Assembly (NCBI GenBank): GCA_910575725.1
Contig: CAJTFE010000003.1
Location: 1 to 64,000, forward strand
DNA: 64,000 nucleotides
DNA from: Clostridia bacterium
GTDB lineage: Bacteria > Bacillota > Clostridia > Lachnospirales > Lachnospiraceae
Reading direction: 5' to 3'
The position numbers and the translations under genes are program-made. Shown here piece by piece: positions 15,693 through 23,508 of the stretch; position 1 is the first letter of the stretch, and each line of letters starts with the position of its first letter. The notes beneath the pieces were generated by a model that made no database searches, was not told the DNA's origin, and saw nothing but the letters and a program-made list of their open reading frames with translations.

Positions 15693-16592
15693 TTAAGTAT
15701 TCTGTGTTTTCCACGTTTCCAGGAGGGAGAAAATGACTTCCTCCATCTGCTTCGTGGTATAGGTCTGTGGGAAATACTGTTTCAGCCTGTCATTTTTAAG
15801 CGTCACCTGCACAGGTGCGGGCCTCTCTTCCGTCAGAATGGCATCCATCACATTCCTGTCAAGTTTCCCCTCCTGGCTGTACTTTTTCAGGCGTTTCGCC
15901 TGCTCCAGCGAAGGGACAGCCTGTAATTCCCCCATAATCTCCATAAGTTCCCCCTGCTGCTCCCGCGTCAGATAGGACAGTTCCACGGCAGGGTTAAAGG
16001 ACAGCTTCTTATCGTCCACCATCTGGAGCAGTTCAGGGAGAAGTTCTGTCAAACGGATAAACCGATGGATGTTGCGGGCGCTGTCATTGGAATTTTCACT
16101 CAGCGCATCCACGCTGTACTTCTCGCCAAGTTGTCGAGAAGTGTCCTTTACGCCCTGATGCTTCAATGCGTCCAGCTTCATCTTATACGCCCATGCCTTT
16201 TCGCTGGGGAACAGGTTTTCCCGCTGGATGTTGCTGTCCACCATGAACAGTACCGCTTCATCATCATCCAGTTCCCGCACGATCACCGGCATCGTAGTTT
16301 TCCCTGCCAGTTCCGAAGCATGTCTGCGCCTGTGTCCGGCAATCAGTTCATAGCCGCCCTCCGCACGGGGCCTTGCAATGCCAGGGACAAGGACGCCATG
16401 TATCCTGATGCTTTCCACCGTGTCCTGCATGGTTTCATCATCCAGCACCTTAAATGGGTGGTCTTTAAAGGGAAACAGTTCTGTAAGCGGGATTTCCTGC
16501 ACGTTCCCGCTGCCTCCTGCCTCCGCAGGATTCCCAGCGGAGAACAGGTCATCAAATTTCGTCACCTGGATATTTTTTGCGCTGCTTTTCAT
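15693..16592 (-). CDS. parB: ParB-family partition protein
   Basis: A 299-residue DNA-binding partition protein. The N-terminal ParB/Srx domain is clear: IPLTELFPFKDHPFKVLDDE, ESIRIHGVLVPGIARP, YELIAGHRRRHASELAG (the GHRR box that binds CTP in the family) and NIQRENLFPSEKAWAYKMKL. A central HTH region and a C-terminal helical part follow. The start overlaps the parA stop (ATGA type), the usual pairing. With ParA it would secure inheritance of the excised or replicating element. No parS site was recognised. Confidence 0.9.
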   Translation of the reverse strand: MKSSAKNIQVTKFDDLFSAGNPAEAGGSGNVQEIPLTELFPFKDHPFKVLDDETMQDTVESIRIHGVLVPGIARPRAEGGYELIAGHRRRHASELAGKTTMPVIVRELDDDEAVLFMVDSNIQRENLFPSEKAWAYKMKLDALKHQGVKDTSRQLGEKYSVDALSENSNDSARNIHRFIRLTELLPELLQMVDDKKLSFNPAVELSYLTREQQGELMEIMGELQAVPSLEQAKRLKKYSQEGKLDRNVMDAILTEERPAPVQVTLKNDRLKQYFPQTYTTKQMEEVIFSLLETWKTQNT

Positions 16593-17377
16593 CCCATCAT
16601 CACCTCTTTCGTCAGTGCGGCATAAGCGGCTGACACTTTACCGGCGGGGTCATGGAGATAGATGCTCTTGCCCTCCGCACTGGTTTCCGCCGCCCGCACG
16701 GAGAGGGGGATAATGCTGTCAAATATCCGCAGCTTCCCGTCATAGTTCATGTGCAGAAGCTCCACAATATCCCTTGCGTAGTTGGTACGCATATCCGCCA
16801 TTGTGACCACTATCCCTGCTATGGAAAGGCGCGGGTTGATCTGCCGCCTGACTTTCGCAATCGTGCGGATAAGCTGCTCCAATCCTTTTATGGAAAGGTA
16901 CTGCGCCTGCACCGGGATAATGACCTGATCCGCCGCCGCAAGCGCATTGATGGTCAGCATGCCAAGCGAAGGCATACAGTCCAGAATGACCGCATCGTAT
17001 TCCTCACGCACCGTATTCAGGTACTGCCGCAGAATGGTCTCCCGGCTCATGGTGTTGACCAGGGTAACCTCCATGCCGGCCAGTTCAATGTTTGCCGGGA
17101 GCAGGTCAACACCCTCCGCATGGTGGAGAATCCCGCTTCCGGGCGGAAGCGGCTTGTCCGTGATTATCCCGCCCAGGATAGCCGAGAGCGTGGTTTCCAT
17201 CTGGTCGGGCTGCTGATATCCCAGGCTGGCGGTCATGGAACCCTGCGAATCCACATCCACCAGAAGGACGCGCCTGCCCTCGCGGGCAAGGCCGATCCCG
17301 ATGCTGATGGAACTGACTGTTTTTGCACAGCCCCCTTTTTGGTTACATAAACAGTAGATTGTTGCACTCATACTCAC
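16589..17377 (-). CDS. parA: ParA-family partition ATPase
   Basis: A 262-residue P-loop ATPase that moves ParB-bound DNA. It has the deviant Walker A box in CNQKGGCAKTVSSISIGIGL, followed by LLVDVDSQGSMTASLGY and DAVILDCMPSLGMLTINALA. The second glycine of the usual KGGxGKT is alanine here. GTG at 17,377 overlaps the stop of the DUF5348 gene; ATG at 17,371 is an alternative, giving two residues fewer. The order parA-parB-repA is a plasmid-like maintenance module of an ICE. Confidence 0.9.
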   Translation of the reverse strand: MSMSATIYCLCNQKGGCAKTVSSISIGIGLAREGRRVLLVDVDSQGSMTASLGYQQPDQMETTLSAILGGIITDKPLPPGSGILHHAEGVDLLPANIELAGMEVTLVNTMSRETILRQYLNTVREEYDAVILDCMPSLGMLTINALAAADQVIIPVQAQYLSIKGLEQLIRTIAKVRRQINPRLSIAGIVVTMADMRTNYARDIVELLHMNYDGKLRIFDSIIPLSVRAAETSAEGKSIYLHDPAGKVSAAYAALTKEVMMG

Positions 17378-17820
17378 ACCGCCTCTCTCACCCGGACAGT
17401 CAGGCCGTCCAGCCGTATATTTTTATGGCCTACCAGATAGTAGCCCTTTCCGTCATGCTCCACGCTTGTCCATACCCAATAAGGCACTTCCTGATAATCG
17501 TCTTTTATCAACGCCTCAATGCCGCTCCCACTGGTGTAATAATGACCGCCTTTTGTCTCATACCTTCCGCTCCGGTTCTTATGCAGGCGGCTTGTTTCTT
17601 TTACCGGGCGGGAAAGATATGCAATCCTGCCCGTCACGTCCGAAAGTTTCTCCATGATCTCCCTAAGTTCGGTCTGGAGAAAAAGCTGCTGCCCGTCCTC
17701 ATAGTCGATATGCAGCCCGCTCAGATCATCGTAATCGTCATATGTAGACAGCCTCAGCAGGCTCCTGATACTTCCATTCAACTTTTGGGTTTCCTTTAAT
17801 ACCATGTTTAAATCTGCCAT
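17374..17820 (-). CDS. DUF5348 domain protein
   Basis: A 148-residue protein starting at ATG 17,820 behind AAAGGCGG. An N-terminal helical region (LKETQKLNGSIRSLLRLST) is followed by a compact beta-rich domain, SGRYETKGGHYYTSGSGIEA, then WVWTSVEHDGKGYYLVGHKN. That domain matches DUF5348, found in mobile elements of Firmicutes and of unknown function. Its stop overlaps the parA start, so it is part of the partition operon. Confidence 0.7.
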   Translation of the reverse strand: MADLNMVLKETQKLNGSIRSLLRLSTYDDYDDLSGLHIDYEDGQQLFLQTELREIMEKLSDVTGRIAYLSRPVKETSRLHKNRSGRYETKGGHYYTSGSGIEALIKDDYQEVPYWVWTSVEHDGKGYYLVGHKNIRLDGLTVRVREAV

Positions 17821-17822
17821 AT

Positions 17823-18065
17823 TTATACCGCCTTTCCATCGCATATCCCGGCTTCTTCTTTCACAGCCGTAATCCCTTTCGGGTCAGACCATACCCGGCC
17901 TGTCCTCTCTACCACAAGTTTTCCATCCTGCAAGGTTACGGACACCCTATCGCCAACGGCAAACCCCATATCACGCAGCCACTTTCCCTGCATCATAATC
18001 ATTGGAACCGTGAGGTCTTTCCCGTTTCCCCTTGCCCTGTAAACTGTCATTTCTCTTGATTTCAT
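17823..18065 (-). CDS. SymE/AbrB-fold small protein
   Basis: An 80-residue protein with AGGAGG upstream of its start. The motif QGKWLRDMGFAVGDRVSVTL, then KLVVERTGR, is that of SymE-type (AbrB-fold) proteins, and the first strand reads MTVYRARGNGKDLTVPMIMM. It is the second such gene in the element (see 3986). It lies two bases before the DUF5348-parA-parB operon, so it could act as the first, autoregulatory gene of that operon rather than as a toxin. Confidence 0.7.
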   Translation of the reverse strand: MKSREMTVYRARGNGKDLTVPMIMMQGKWLRDMGFAVGDRVSVTLQDGKLVVERTGRVWSDPKGITAVKEEAGICDGKAV

Positions 18066-18098
18066 TCGTACCTCCTGTTAATATGATTCAATAAAAAA

Positions 18099-18159
18099 TA
18101 GGACTAAATCAGCCGCGCAGACACGATACTTGTCCGCATGAAAAGCTAATTTAGTCCTA
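18099..18159. repeat. Inverted repeat in the element's right end
   Basis: TAGGACTAAATCAGC (18,099-18,113) faces GCTAATTTAGTCCTA (18,145-18,159), and a third copy in the first orientation lies at 18,322-18,336. The repeats lie between the first operon gene and the element end; they could be recombinase, initiator or partition-protein sites. Confidence 0.55.
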
Positions 18160-18225
18160 CCTAAACTTAAAAATATTCAGTTATCACCCCTTTTTGGCAC
18201 ACGTTTTATAACACCAAACGGCTTG

Positions 18226-18386
18226 ATGGTATATTAGTGTCAAGTTGCTTGATTTTCGGTTTTCTGGTTAAAAACAGGCCCGTCCTTATCCAATTTTGCT
18301 GTTTTCGCAGCAGTTTTTTCATAGGACTAAATCAGCGGAAGCCCTTGATTTTACTGGCTCCTTGCTAACTTGACACTATATTACCA
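18226..18386. repeat. Imperfect terminal inverted repeats, about 160 bp apart
   Basis: The left arm (18,226-18,250) and the right arm (18,361-18,386) are related inverted copies sharing AGTGTCAAGTT. The right arm ends at the point where the S8 protease frame loses its expected C-terminus. They may mark an element end or a small non-autonomous insertion. The 18,066-18,364 gap otherwise holds no gene. Confidence 0.5.
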
Positions 18387-20086
18387 TACGCCCCTACTTG
18401 TGGGTTAGGATACTCAGTAGATCCCTGAAGCGGTCTCGCTCCTCTCCTCAGATACGCTTTCACCTTCTCCCCATACAAAAACGGATCATTCCCATCCGTA
18501 ATCCCCCATTCCATCAGCAGCGCCGCCGCCCCCGTCACAAAAGGCGTGGCAAAGGAAGTCCCCGTCGCTTCCCCATAACCACCCCCAGGCACCGTAGTCA
18601 TAATATCCACCCCCGGCGCCACCAGATCCGGCTTTCTAAGGCTTTCTCCCCCATCAGTCCCCCGCCCGGAAAAATCCGCATACGTCAGCGTCCGGCTATT
18701 GTAAGCTCCCACCGCAATAATCTTCCTGGCCGTCGAAGGAATCGTAAGGGTCCCCACAGGCGTCGGATACAGAAAACGTGTCGCCCCATTTACCGCCGCA
18801 CTGCTCGGCAGCCACAAATGATACTCCCCGTCCCGCACCTGCCCCGGAATCAAAGTAAAGGTCCAAATCCCCGAATCAATATAATCTCCTTTAGGTAGAA
18901 ACTCAATATAAATCTCCTGCGAGGAGCTGTAGGGCGTAGGCTCCCCATAATACAAAAGAATCTCCGTATTTTCCATAGGAAACCGCTGGGGCCCCAGAAT
19001 GCTCTGTATGGGGCCGGCACGTCTTCCTCCCGGACTGGTCAGCATGATATCCGCCTCATCCAGATAAGACTTCCAAATCTGCACATTCAAAGCCGCCTCA
19101 TATTCCCCCACGGCCAAAGGAATCTCCACGGCCTTCCCCTCCTCCATCCGGCCGCCCGTATGTCCGGCCGCATAGCCCTCATTTCCTGTACCGATGCTGA
19201 TAACAGACTTCCAGATGTTTGCCATATCCGAAATATAGGTTTCCAAAAGAGAAGTGCCGTTGTGCGCGCCATAGGTATTGCCAAAGCTGATATTCACTGC
19301 CGCCGGAAGTGCAAATTCCATAGCCTTACGCAGGCAATAATCAATCCCCTGCATCAGCTCCGTTGTCCTTGGAAATGCCTCTGCTCTCGGAACTCCAAGC
19401 TTCACCACCAGAATCGGACTGCGGCTTGCCACTCCCCGGTAACGCCCGTTGCTGGCCCTTCCGTTTCCGGCCGCAATCCCCAGAACCCTGGTTCCATGAC
19501 CGCTTGTATCCACACTCGGTACAAGCCCTCTTCCCCTCCCTGCGTCGTACTCCTTCAGAGCCTCGTCAATCTGATCCTTTGTATACTCCGTTCCAATCAG
19601 ATAGCCCTCCGGCGGATTCCCGGGAATCGTCTGATCCCACAAAGCCAGAATCCGGCTGCTTCCGTCCTCGTTGCGGAAATCCGGATGTGTATAATCTACC
19701 CCGGAATCCAGCACCGCCACCAGAATTCCATCCCCAAACAAATCATACCTGGCATTCTGCACCCCCGTAATGCAGGAGGCTGCCTTTCCCTGGTTCACAG
19801 AGAAAAACAGCCTCTTTGGTTTTTCAATATATTCAATTTCAATCACATCCGCCAGACGTTCAATCAGAGATTCAGGGACTGTCAAAACAGCGTACTCGTT
19901 CATCAGCTCCACCACCCGGATGCCCTCCGCCTTCAGAGGGCTTAGATCCCCGTGGTACTTTACAATCAGCTCCCAGGTTTTTTCCTCACGATCATAACCC
20001 ACATCCAGGTTCAGAGATTTCTCCCGTTCCCTCTGTGTGGCATCCAGGGCCAGGTTGAGCATATTCTCCAGTTTTGCATTTTCCAT
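18365..20086 (-). CDS. Csp-like subtilisin family (S8) protease, altered C-terminus
   Basis: A 573-residue serine protease starting at ATG 20,086. The triad is intact: Asp in VAVLDSGVDYTHPDF, His in DTSGHGTRVLGIAAG, Ser in TGTSFATPFVTGAAAL, with the oxyanion-hole NISFG region. No signal peptide is visible, and an insertion of about 130 residues lies between His and Ser; both are typical of the clostridial CspA/B/C-like group linked to spore germination. The C-terminus reads QVGAYGNIVSS and stops inside the inverted repeat of the neighbouring element. I would expect a few more native residues, so the end is probably replaced by the insertion. Activity may persist because the core is complete. 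Confidence 0.85.
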   Translation of the reverse strand: MENAKLENMLNLALDATQREREKSLNLDVGYDREEKTWELIVKYHGDLSPLKAEGIRVVELMNEYAVLTVPESLIERLADVIEIEYIEKPKRLFFSVNQGKAASCITGVQNARYDLFGDGILVAVLDSGVDYTHPDFRNEDGSSRILALWDQTIPGNPPEGYLIGTEYTKDQIDEALKEYDAGRGRGLVPSVDTSGHGTRVLGIAAGNGRASNGRYRGVASRSPILVVKLGVPRAEAFPRTTELMQGIDYCLRKAMEFALPAAVNISFGNTYGAHNGTSLLETYISDMANIWKSVISIGTGNEGYAAGHTGGRMEEGKAVEIPLAVGEYEAALNVQIWKSYLDEADIMLTSPGGRRAGPIQSILGPQRFPMENTEILLYYGEPTPYSSSQEIYIEFLPKGDYIDSGIWTFTLIPGQVRDGEYHLWLPSSAAVNGATRFLYPTPVGTLTIPSTARKIIAVGAYNSRTLTYADFSGRGTDGGESLRKPDLVAPGVDIMTTVPGGGYGEATGTSFATPFVTGAAALLMEWGITDGNDPFLYGEKVKAYLRRGARPLQGSTEYPNPQVGAYGNIVSS

Positions 20087-20248
20087 ATGATTCACCGCTT
20101 TTTCTATTCGAAACTTCCGATTCTTACTATAACTTATGCGCTTTTATCTTGAAGATATGATTCCGGCTCTAACGCAAAGCTTCACTTTTATCCCCCTATG
20201 AAGCCGCTGTTTTAAACCAGCATCTTTATTCACAAGACAATATTGTGT

Positions 20249-21781
20249 TCACAAATTCATCGTAATTCCTACCAAAAGAATCTTTCCTGTATATCCCTCC
20301 AGCCATTCTGTATACTGCCTATCCTTAATCTGGGCAATCGCTCCTTCTGCTGACTGATTCCATTTCAATTCCACAACCAGAGCAGGCCTGTCAATATCCC
20401 TTCTGGGCAGATACACCACATCCGCAAAGCCTCTCCCTGTCGGTAATTCTAAAAGCGGATTCATATAATAAGCCTTTGCACTGTAATATGCCATCAAAAT
20501 GGTACAGGTAAGAGAATTTTCATTGTTGTATTTTAGTATGGATGCCGTCTCGTTGTGAATTGCAGCTACTCCTAATGCTACTGCTTCCTCATCCAGAGCC
20601 CAGGTTTTTTGAAGTAATTCCTCCGAACGTTCCAGTGCCCATATCAATCCATCCCATCCGCCCGCTTTCACGGATCTCATAAACTCCCTGGCAATCTCTT
20701 GATTGGGAATAAATACTTCTGAAGTCTTTTCATCAAATGACAAATACCCAAGGTGCAATAACAGGGTAAGCACGTCATCCCGGCTTCTAAAGGTCGTCAT
20801 GTCATTCTGACAGGTAGATGGATCGATCTCACAGCGCACGCCGCTGAGCATAGCAATCACAGATTCCTTTAATCCGTCAAAATTCATATCAATATAAATC
20901 TTTAAAGCCTCATACGTCTCTGTTCCAGTCCAGTAGCTCCGAAATGCTCCGCTGTCCATCAATTCTGTTACAGCCTGGGGATTATAGATCTGGAAATCTC
21001 CTGCCAGATATCCGTCATACCACTCCCTTGTCTTTTCATAATCTACACCAAACCTTCCGCAGAGCCTCTTCACTTCTTCTTCCGTAAAACCAAAATATTC
21101 CGCAAATGGTCCCGGATTCAGCATGGAAAATTCTTTGAAAATATTAATTGCAGAGTGTTCTCCATATTTCTTAACAGGAAGAATTCCCGTCATATATGCC
21201 AGTTCCACATATTCCGCACCTTTAAAAAGCCCTCTGAGAAAATCCAGATAAGCCTTCTGTATCTCCTGCCGTTCCTTTGCAAACCGAAATACACAGTCCC
21301 ACTCGTCAATAATAAATATAAAACCCTTTTTTGTATGCGCATAGATTTGTCCCAATACACCGGGCAGTCCATACTGATCTTTGATAAAGCTTCCGCCGTA
21401 TTCCGTTTCTAATTCCCTAATTACCGCTTCCTGTATTTTATCAATAAAAATATCAAGATGAGATTCGTCAAAAAGGAAGCGCTGGATATCCAGCCGTATT
21501 ACATTATGTTGATTTAAATGTACTGGAAAGGACTCTTCTTTTTCAATCTTTCTGCCTCTAAACAAATCTCCTGAATCGCATCCCCTTCCATAATAAGCCG
21601 CAAGCATATCCGCTGCCATAGACTTTCCAAAACGGCGGGGACGGCTTACACAAACATATTTTACTCTGGAGCGATTGAGTTTCTGATTTATGAGCGCAAT
21701 CATTTTTGTCTTGTCAATATAAATATCATCGGTTACCGCCTGGCGGAAAGCTTCGTTTCCCGGATTCAGATACAGTCCCAT
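20249..21781 (-). CDS. AAA-ATPase with C-terminal PD-(D/E)XK-like domain
   Basis: A 510-residue protein starting at ATG 21,781 behind GGAGGAAG. The N-terminal part is the predicted AAA-ATPase family (PF09820 type): YIDKTKMIALINQKLNRSRV, the P-loop-like VSRPRRFGKSMAADMLAAYY, and a Walker B-like FIFIIDEWDCVF. The last 90 residues match the DUF1703/PD-(D/E)XK type: GRGFADVVYLPRRDIDRPAL, VVELKWNQSAEGAIAQI. Such proteins are abundant in gut bacteria and their role is unknown; nucleic-acid processing or defence is possible. It stands between the protease and aroD, all on the minus strand. Confidence 0.8.
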   Translation of the reverse strand: MGLYLNPGNEAFRQAVTDDIYIDKTKMIALINQKLNRSRVKYVCVSRPRRFGKSMAADMLAAYYGRGCDSGDLFRGRKIEKEESFPVHLNQHNVIRLDIQRFLFDESHLDIFIDKIQEAVIRELETEYGGSFIKDQYGLPGVLGQIYAHTKKGFIFIIDEWDCVFRFAKERQEIQKAYLDFLRGLFKGAEYVELAYMTGILPVKKYGEHSAINIFKEFSMLNPGPFAEYFGFTEEEVKRLCGRFGVDYEKTREWYDGYLAGDFQIYNPQAVTELMDSGAFRSYWTGTETYEALKIYIDMNFDGLKESVIAMLSGVRCEIDPSTCQNDMTTFRSRDDVLTLLLHLGYLSFDEKTSEVFIPNQEIAREFMRSVKAGGWDGLIWALERSEELLQKTWALDEEAVALGVAAIHNETASILKYNNENSLTCTILMAYYSAKAYYMNPLLELPTGRGFADVVYLPRRDIDRPALVVELKWNQSAEGAIAQIKDRQYTEWLEGYTGKILLVGITMNL

Positions 21782-21825
21782 ACATTCTTCCTCCTCACTC
21801 TTGCATTCTATCTGAACAGTCCTCT

Positions 21826-22587
21826 TCACAAATTCTCATGCAGCAGCCGAAGCACCCCCTTAAGCTCCTCAGCCTTCACCTGCCCCGGAGCCGAAGCCTT
21901 CCCCACCGATCCAAAGGTCAGCGCCGATCCAAAGATCTCCCCGGCCATGCGGCTGATAACGCCCTTTCCTCCCATCGCCATCGTAATCACCGGCTGAGAC
22001 GCATAGCACTCCCTCATCTGCCAGGTCGCGGCAAGAAGGGTCAGCACATCTCCCGGATCTTTCGGCATCACTGCGATCTTTAAAAGATCGGCCCCTGCCC
22101 TCTGCATCCTGCACAGGCGGTCAACCATCTCTCCCACATTGGGCGTTTTCTCAAAATCATGGCTGGACGCCGCAACCTTCACCCCTTTTTCATGTGCCCG
22201 TTCCACAATTCTTTCCAGAAGCTCCGTCCCCATGAACAGCTCCACATCTACCAGATCCGCCTGGCCGGAAGCGAGAACCTCCCTAAGAAATTCCTCATAA
22301 TCCTCCGCAGAAATCTCCTGCTCACCGCCCTCCCACTTTGTCCGGAAGGTCACAAGCAGCGGCATCTCCCCAAGCTCCCCACGTAAAAGCCCCAGTACTT
22401 CCCGAAGCTCTCCCTTGTCCTTCACTCCCTCAAACCAGTCTGCCCTCCACTCTGCCAGATCCGGCCCGGCCTCCAGAAGCTCCTTAACCTGAAACAGAAT
22501 CTCCTCCCGGGTCCGTCCCACAACAGGCGCACATATCTTAGGCATCCCTTCGCCAATCACAACATTTCTCACACAAACCTTATTCAT
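21826..22587 (-). CDS. aroD: 3-dehydroquinate dehydratase, type I
   Basis: A 253-residue cytosolic enzyme that converts 3-dehydroquinate to 3-dehydroshikimate. Type I features are present: PKICAPVVGRTREEIL, DLAEWRADWFE, the catalytic His in AASSHDFEKTP and the Schiff-base Lys in LLKIAVMPKDPGD, and the C-terminal TFGSVGKASAPGQV. Length is normal. It is a lone shikimate-pathway gene here, so a catabolic (quinate-type) rather than biosynthetic job cannot be ruled out; an AroE-like gene lies far off at 56,155. Its ribosome site comes from the end of repeat A at 22,601. Confidence 0.92.
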   Translation of the reverse strand: MNKVCVRNVVIGEGMPKICAPVVGRTREEILFQVKELLEAGPDLAEWRADWFEGVKDKGELREVLGLLRGELGEMPLLVTFRTKWEGGEQEISAEDYEEFLREVLASGQADLVDVELFMGTELLERIVERAHEKGVKVAASSHDFEKTPNVGEMVDRLCRMQRAGADLLKIAVMPKDPGDVLTLLAATWQMRECYASQPVITMAMGGKGVISRMAGEIFGSALTFGSVGKASAPGQVKAEELKGVLRLLHENL

Positions 22588-22600
22588 CCCAATTCTCCTC

Positions 22601-22705
22601 CTATTCCAGTTCCGTAATATCCTTCAAAGTACACGGGTATGAAATCAATTTCCAGCCGCAAAATACGCGTCTGGAAATCGATTTGTGCACTTTGAAGGAT
22701 ATTAC
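22601..22705 (-). repeat. Repeat A, full-length hairpin copy (aroD leader)
   Basis: GTAATATCCTTCAAAGTACAC (plus strand, read as two parts at 22,614-22,634) pairs with the arm at 22,685-22,705 with one mismatch. An inner stem, AAATCAATTTCCAG with CTGGAAATCGATTT, fills the middle. The copy ends in GGAATAGGAG (minus strand), which forms the aroD Shine-Dalgarno site. Confidence 0.8.
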
Positions 22706-23415
22706 TGATTTAAAGTCGCTGCGTGACAGCACGAAAGGGTAGGCTGCTTCGACACAAACCGCACCTTCTCCGGCCGGAACCCTTTGGAGGCATGTCCCGT
22801 AAGCTGCCTGTACAAAAGCTCCCTCACAATATAAGCCGTCTTACACACATACTCCCTGCGCCCCGTTTCCCGGAAAAAATCATCCTCCATTCCTTCCCGT
22901 CCCCGGTTGTCAAGAGTCCCTTCAAAAATCGCATACTCTCCCAGAAGCCTGTCAAAATCCTTCGGCATATACTTATAATATGGCATGTCCAGTTCAATCC
23001 CGGCCTGCTTAAGAGCCTTGGCAATAAACTCCCCGCAATTATACGCCTTATAAACCGGATGCCCTCCAAACCACGGCAGAAGCAGCATATTCACAAGATT
23101 GTACATAATCTCCGGATCCCGGCGGATCTTGGCAAGCCACCGCTTCACCCTTCGATATCCCGCTTCCGTCACAGGTACCTTGAAAATCTTCGTATAGATA
23201 GGCACATTTTCCCCCAGAGTATAATAAATCCGCTTCTCCTCAATATATCCCGAAATAGGCGGCGTCTTCGCCCTCAGTCTGGAAAATGCATAAAAATGCT
23301 CATAACGATCGTCCAATGACAAGGCCACATGGGTATATTTGTAATGTGTCATCCTCTGTGTCAGCCTTCCAAAACCGGACGGAAGGTACAAAAGCAGAAT
23401 ATATAAATATTTCAT
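22702..23415 (-). CDS. YiiX/NlpC-P60-like permuted papain-fold protein
   Basis: A 237-residue protein starting at ATG 23,415 behind AGGAGTG. It has THVALSLDDRYEHFYAFSRL (a likely catalytic or structural His in a permuted NlpC/P60 layout) and YNCGEFIAKALKQAGIELDM with the candidate Cys. This order, His before Cys, is that of YiiX/LRAT-like hydrolases. No signal peptide is evident, so it may act on lipids or peptides inside the cell. Its last 14 or so residues (KQPTLSCCHAATLNQ) are encoded by repeat B and its stop codon lies in repeat A, so the native C-terminus has been replaced. Confidence 0.65.
   Translation of the reverse strand: MKYLYILLLYLPSGFGRLTQRMTHYKYTHVALSLDDRYEHFYAFSRLRAKTPPISGYIEEKRIYYTLGENVPIYTKIFKVPVTEAGYRRVKRWLAKIRRDPEIMYNLVNMLLLPWFGGHPVYKAYNCGEFIAKALKQAGIELDMPYYKYMPKDFDRLLGEYAIFEGTLDNRGREGMEDDFFRETGRREYVCKTAYIVRELLYRQLTGHASKGFRPEKVRFVSKQPTLSCCHAATLNQ
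22713..22760 (-). repeat. Repeat B, partial copy
   Basis: The segment AAGTCGCTGCGTGACAGCAC followed by GAAAGGGTA matches the start of repeat B at 37,831 and 55,975. It is joined directly to the repeat A copy upstream of aroD and encodes the end of the YiiX-like protein. Confidence 0.7.
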
Positions 23416-23508
23416 TTGATTTTCCACTCCTATAATCATTGCTTTCTGATTCATTTTACCATATAATATAGACATAAACGAACTATTTTTAAAAACAACC
23501 AGAAAAAA

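Larger units (their letters stand above)
200..18386. mobile_element. Remnant of a Clostridia-type integrative conjugative element
   Basis: The stretch groups typical conjugative-element genes: ParA/ParB/RepA, PcfB (DUF3801), VirD4/TraG, Maff2, TnpV, DUF3846, DUF3847, DUF5348 and SymE-like proteins, plus an oriT-like site. Relaxase, VirB4, VirB6/TrbL, PrgI, NlpC/P60 and recombinase genes are all missing, and Maff2 is cut short, so the element is probably immobile by itself. The right edge coincides with the abnormal C-terminus of the S8 protease gene at 18,365. The left edge is uncertain and lies somewhere between the AT-rich region at 160-200 and the oriT candidate. Extent and decay are inferred from gene content. 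Confidence 0.75.

Noticed and set aside
18226..18386. A complete insertion sequence
   Set aside because: The inverted repeats enclose only about 110 bases with no transposase; at most a MITE-like remnant or an element end.
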